From positions 1-7,659 of the forward strand of contig DHWA01000043.1 of assembly GCA_002412935.1 (NCBI GenBank): a stretch of DNA of 7,659 bases, given 5' to 3'. Below, in pieces: positions 7,595 to 7,659 of this stretch (positions within the stretch are counted from its first letter, which is position 1; every line of letters starts with the position of its first letter). A program made the position numbers and the translations under genes. Below the pieces are notes generated by a model. That model ran no database searches, was not told the DNA's origin, and saw only the letters and a program-made list of their open reading frames with translations. The DNA comes from Patescibacteria group bacterium UBA5194 (GTDB lineage Bacteria; Patescibacteriota; Gracilibacteria; BD1-5; UBA6164).

Positions 7595-7659
7595 ATGAAA
7601 AAAATAAATAACCAAGCATTCACCCTAGTAGAATTAATCGTAGTAATCACAATCCTAGC
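7595..7659 (+). CDS. Type IV pilin-like protein (prepilin N-terminus), 3'-truncated by window edge
   Basis: Only 21 codons and two bases of the next are inside the window. They encode a short basic leader (MKKINNQA) followed by FTLVELIVVITIL, the class III prepilin signal: Phe at +1, Glu at +5 and a hydrophobic helix that serves as membrane anchor and pilus core. The residue before the cleavage site is Ala rather than the usual Gly; prepilin peptidases are known to tolerate Ala in some pilins. The fragment favours C-ending codons (three ATC, one ACC, one TTC), whereas ATA is the common Ile codon in the preceding genes. Being close to pilB and pilC supports a pilin or pseudopilin role. Major against minor pilin cannot be decided from this fragment. 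Confidence 0.88.
   Translation, partial: MKKINNQAFTLVELIVVITIL

Overview
The window comes from a very AT-rich bacterium (roughly three quarters A+T by eye) in which in-frame TGA is read as glycine rather than as a stop. TGA sits at two of the three glycines of the Walker A loop of PilB, at the glycine of its Walker B region, in the GHG metal motif of a SpoIIE-type phosphatase, and at 12 of 16 glycines of the ATP synthase c subunit. TGG is still used where tryptophan is expected, and all complete genes end in TAA or TAG. This is translation table 25, known from Candidatus Absconditabacteria (SR1) and Gracilibacteria (BD1-5) of the CPR/Patescibacteria, so the organism very probably belongs there. 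Under the standard code each gene falls apart into short pieces.

Region 1 (1-5573, + strand) is a type IV pilus operon: the 3' end of pilB (extension ATPase), a 1104-residue protein ending in a SpoIIE/PPM-type serine phosphatase domain, then pilC (inner-membrane platform), closed by a strong 14-bp hairpin terminator. Gaps between the genes are 20 and 27 bases, so they are probably cotranscribed. The phosphatase is the most unusual element: it lies between the pilus motor gene and the platform gene, and carries a long N-terminal part of repeated helical modules, lysine/glutamate-rich linkers and a recurring short F-rich motif.

Region 2 (5574-7580) is a second transcription unit with a candidate promoter, encoding the membrane (Fo) half of an F-type ATP synthase: atpB (a), atpE (c) and atpF (b). 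The c subunit is a fused double hairpin (four membrane segments, 74-residue period) that keeps an ion-binding glutamate in both hairpins. A 17-bp hairpin follows atpF where atpH and the F1 genes would normally come, so F1 must be encoded elsewhere.

Region 3 (7595-7659) is the start of a type IV pilin-like gene, cut by the window end. It begins 14 bases after the hairpin and has alanine in place of the usual glycine before the prepilin cleavage site. The ATP synthase genes therefore sit inside a pilus locus. No Shine-Dalgarno sequence is visible before any start codon. No tRNA, rRNA, CRISPR array or insertion sequence was recognised.
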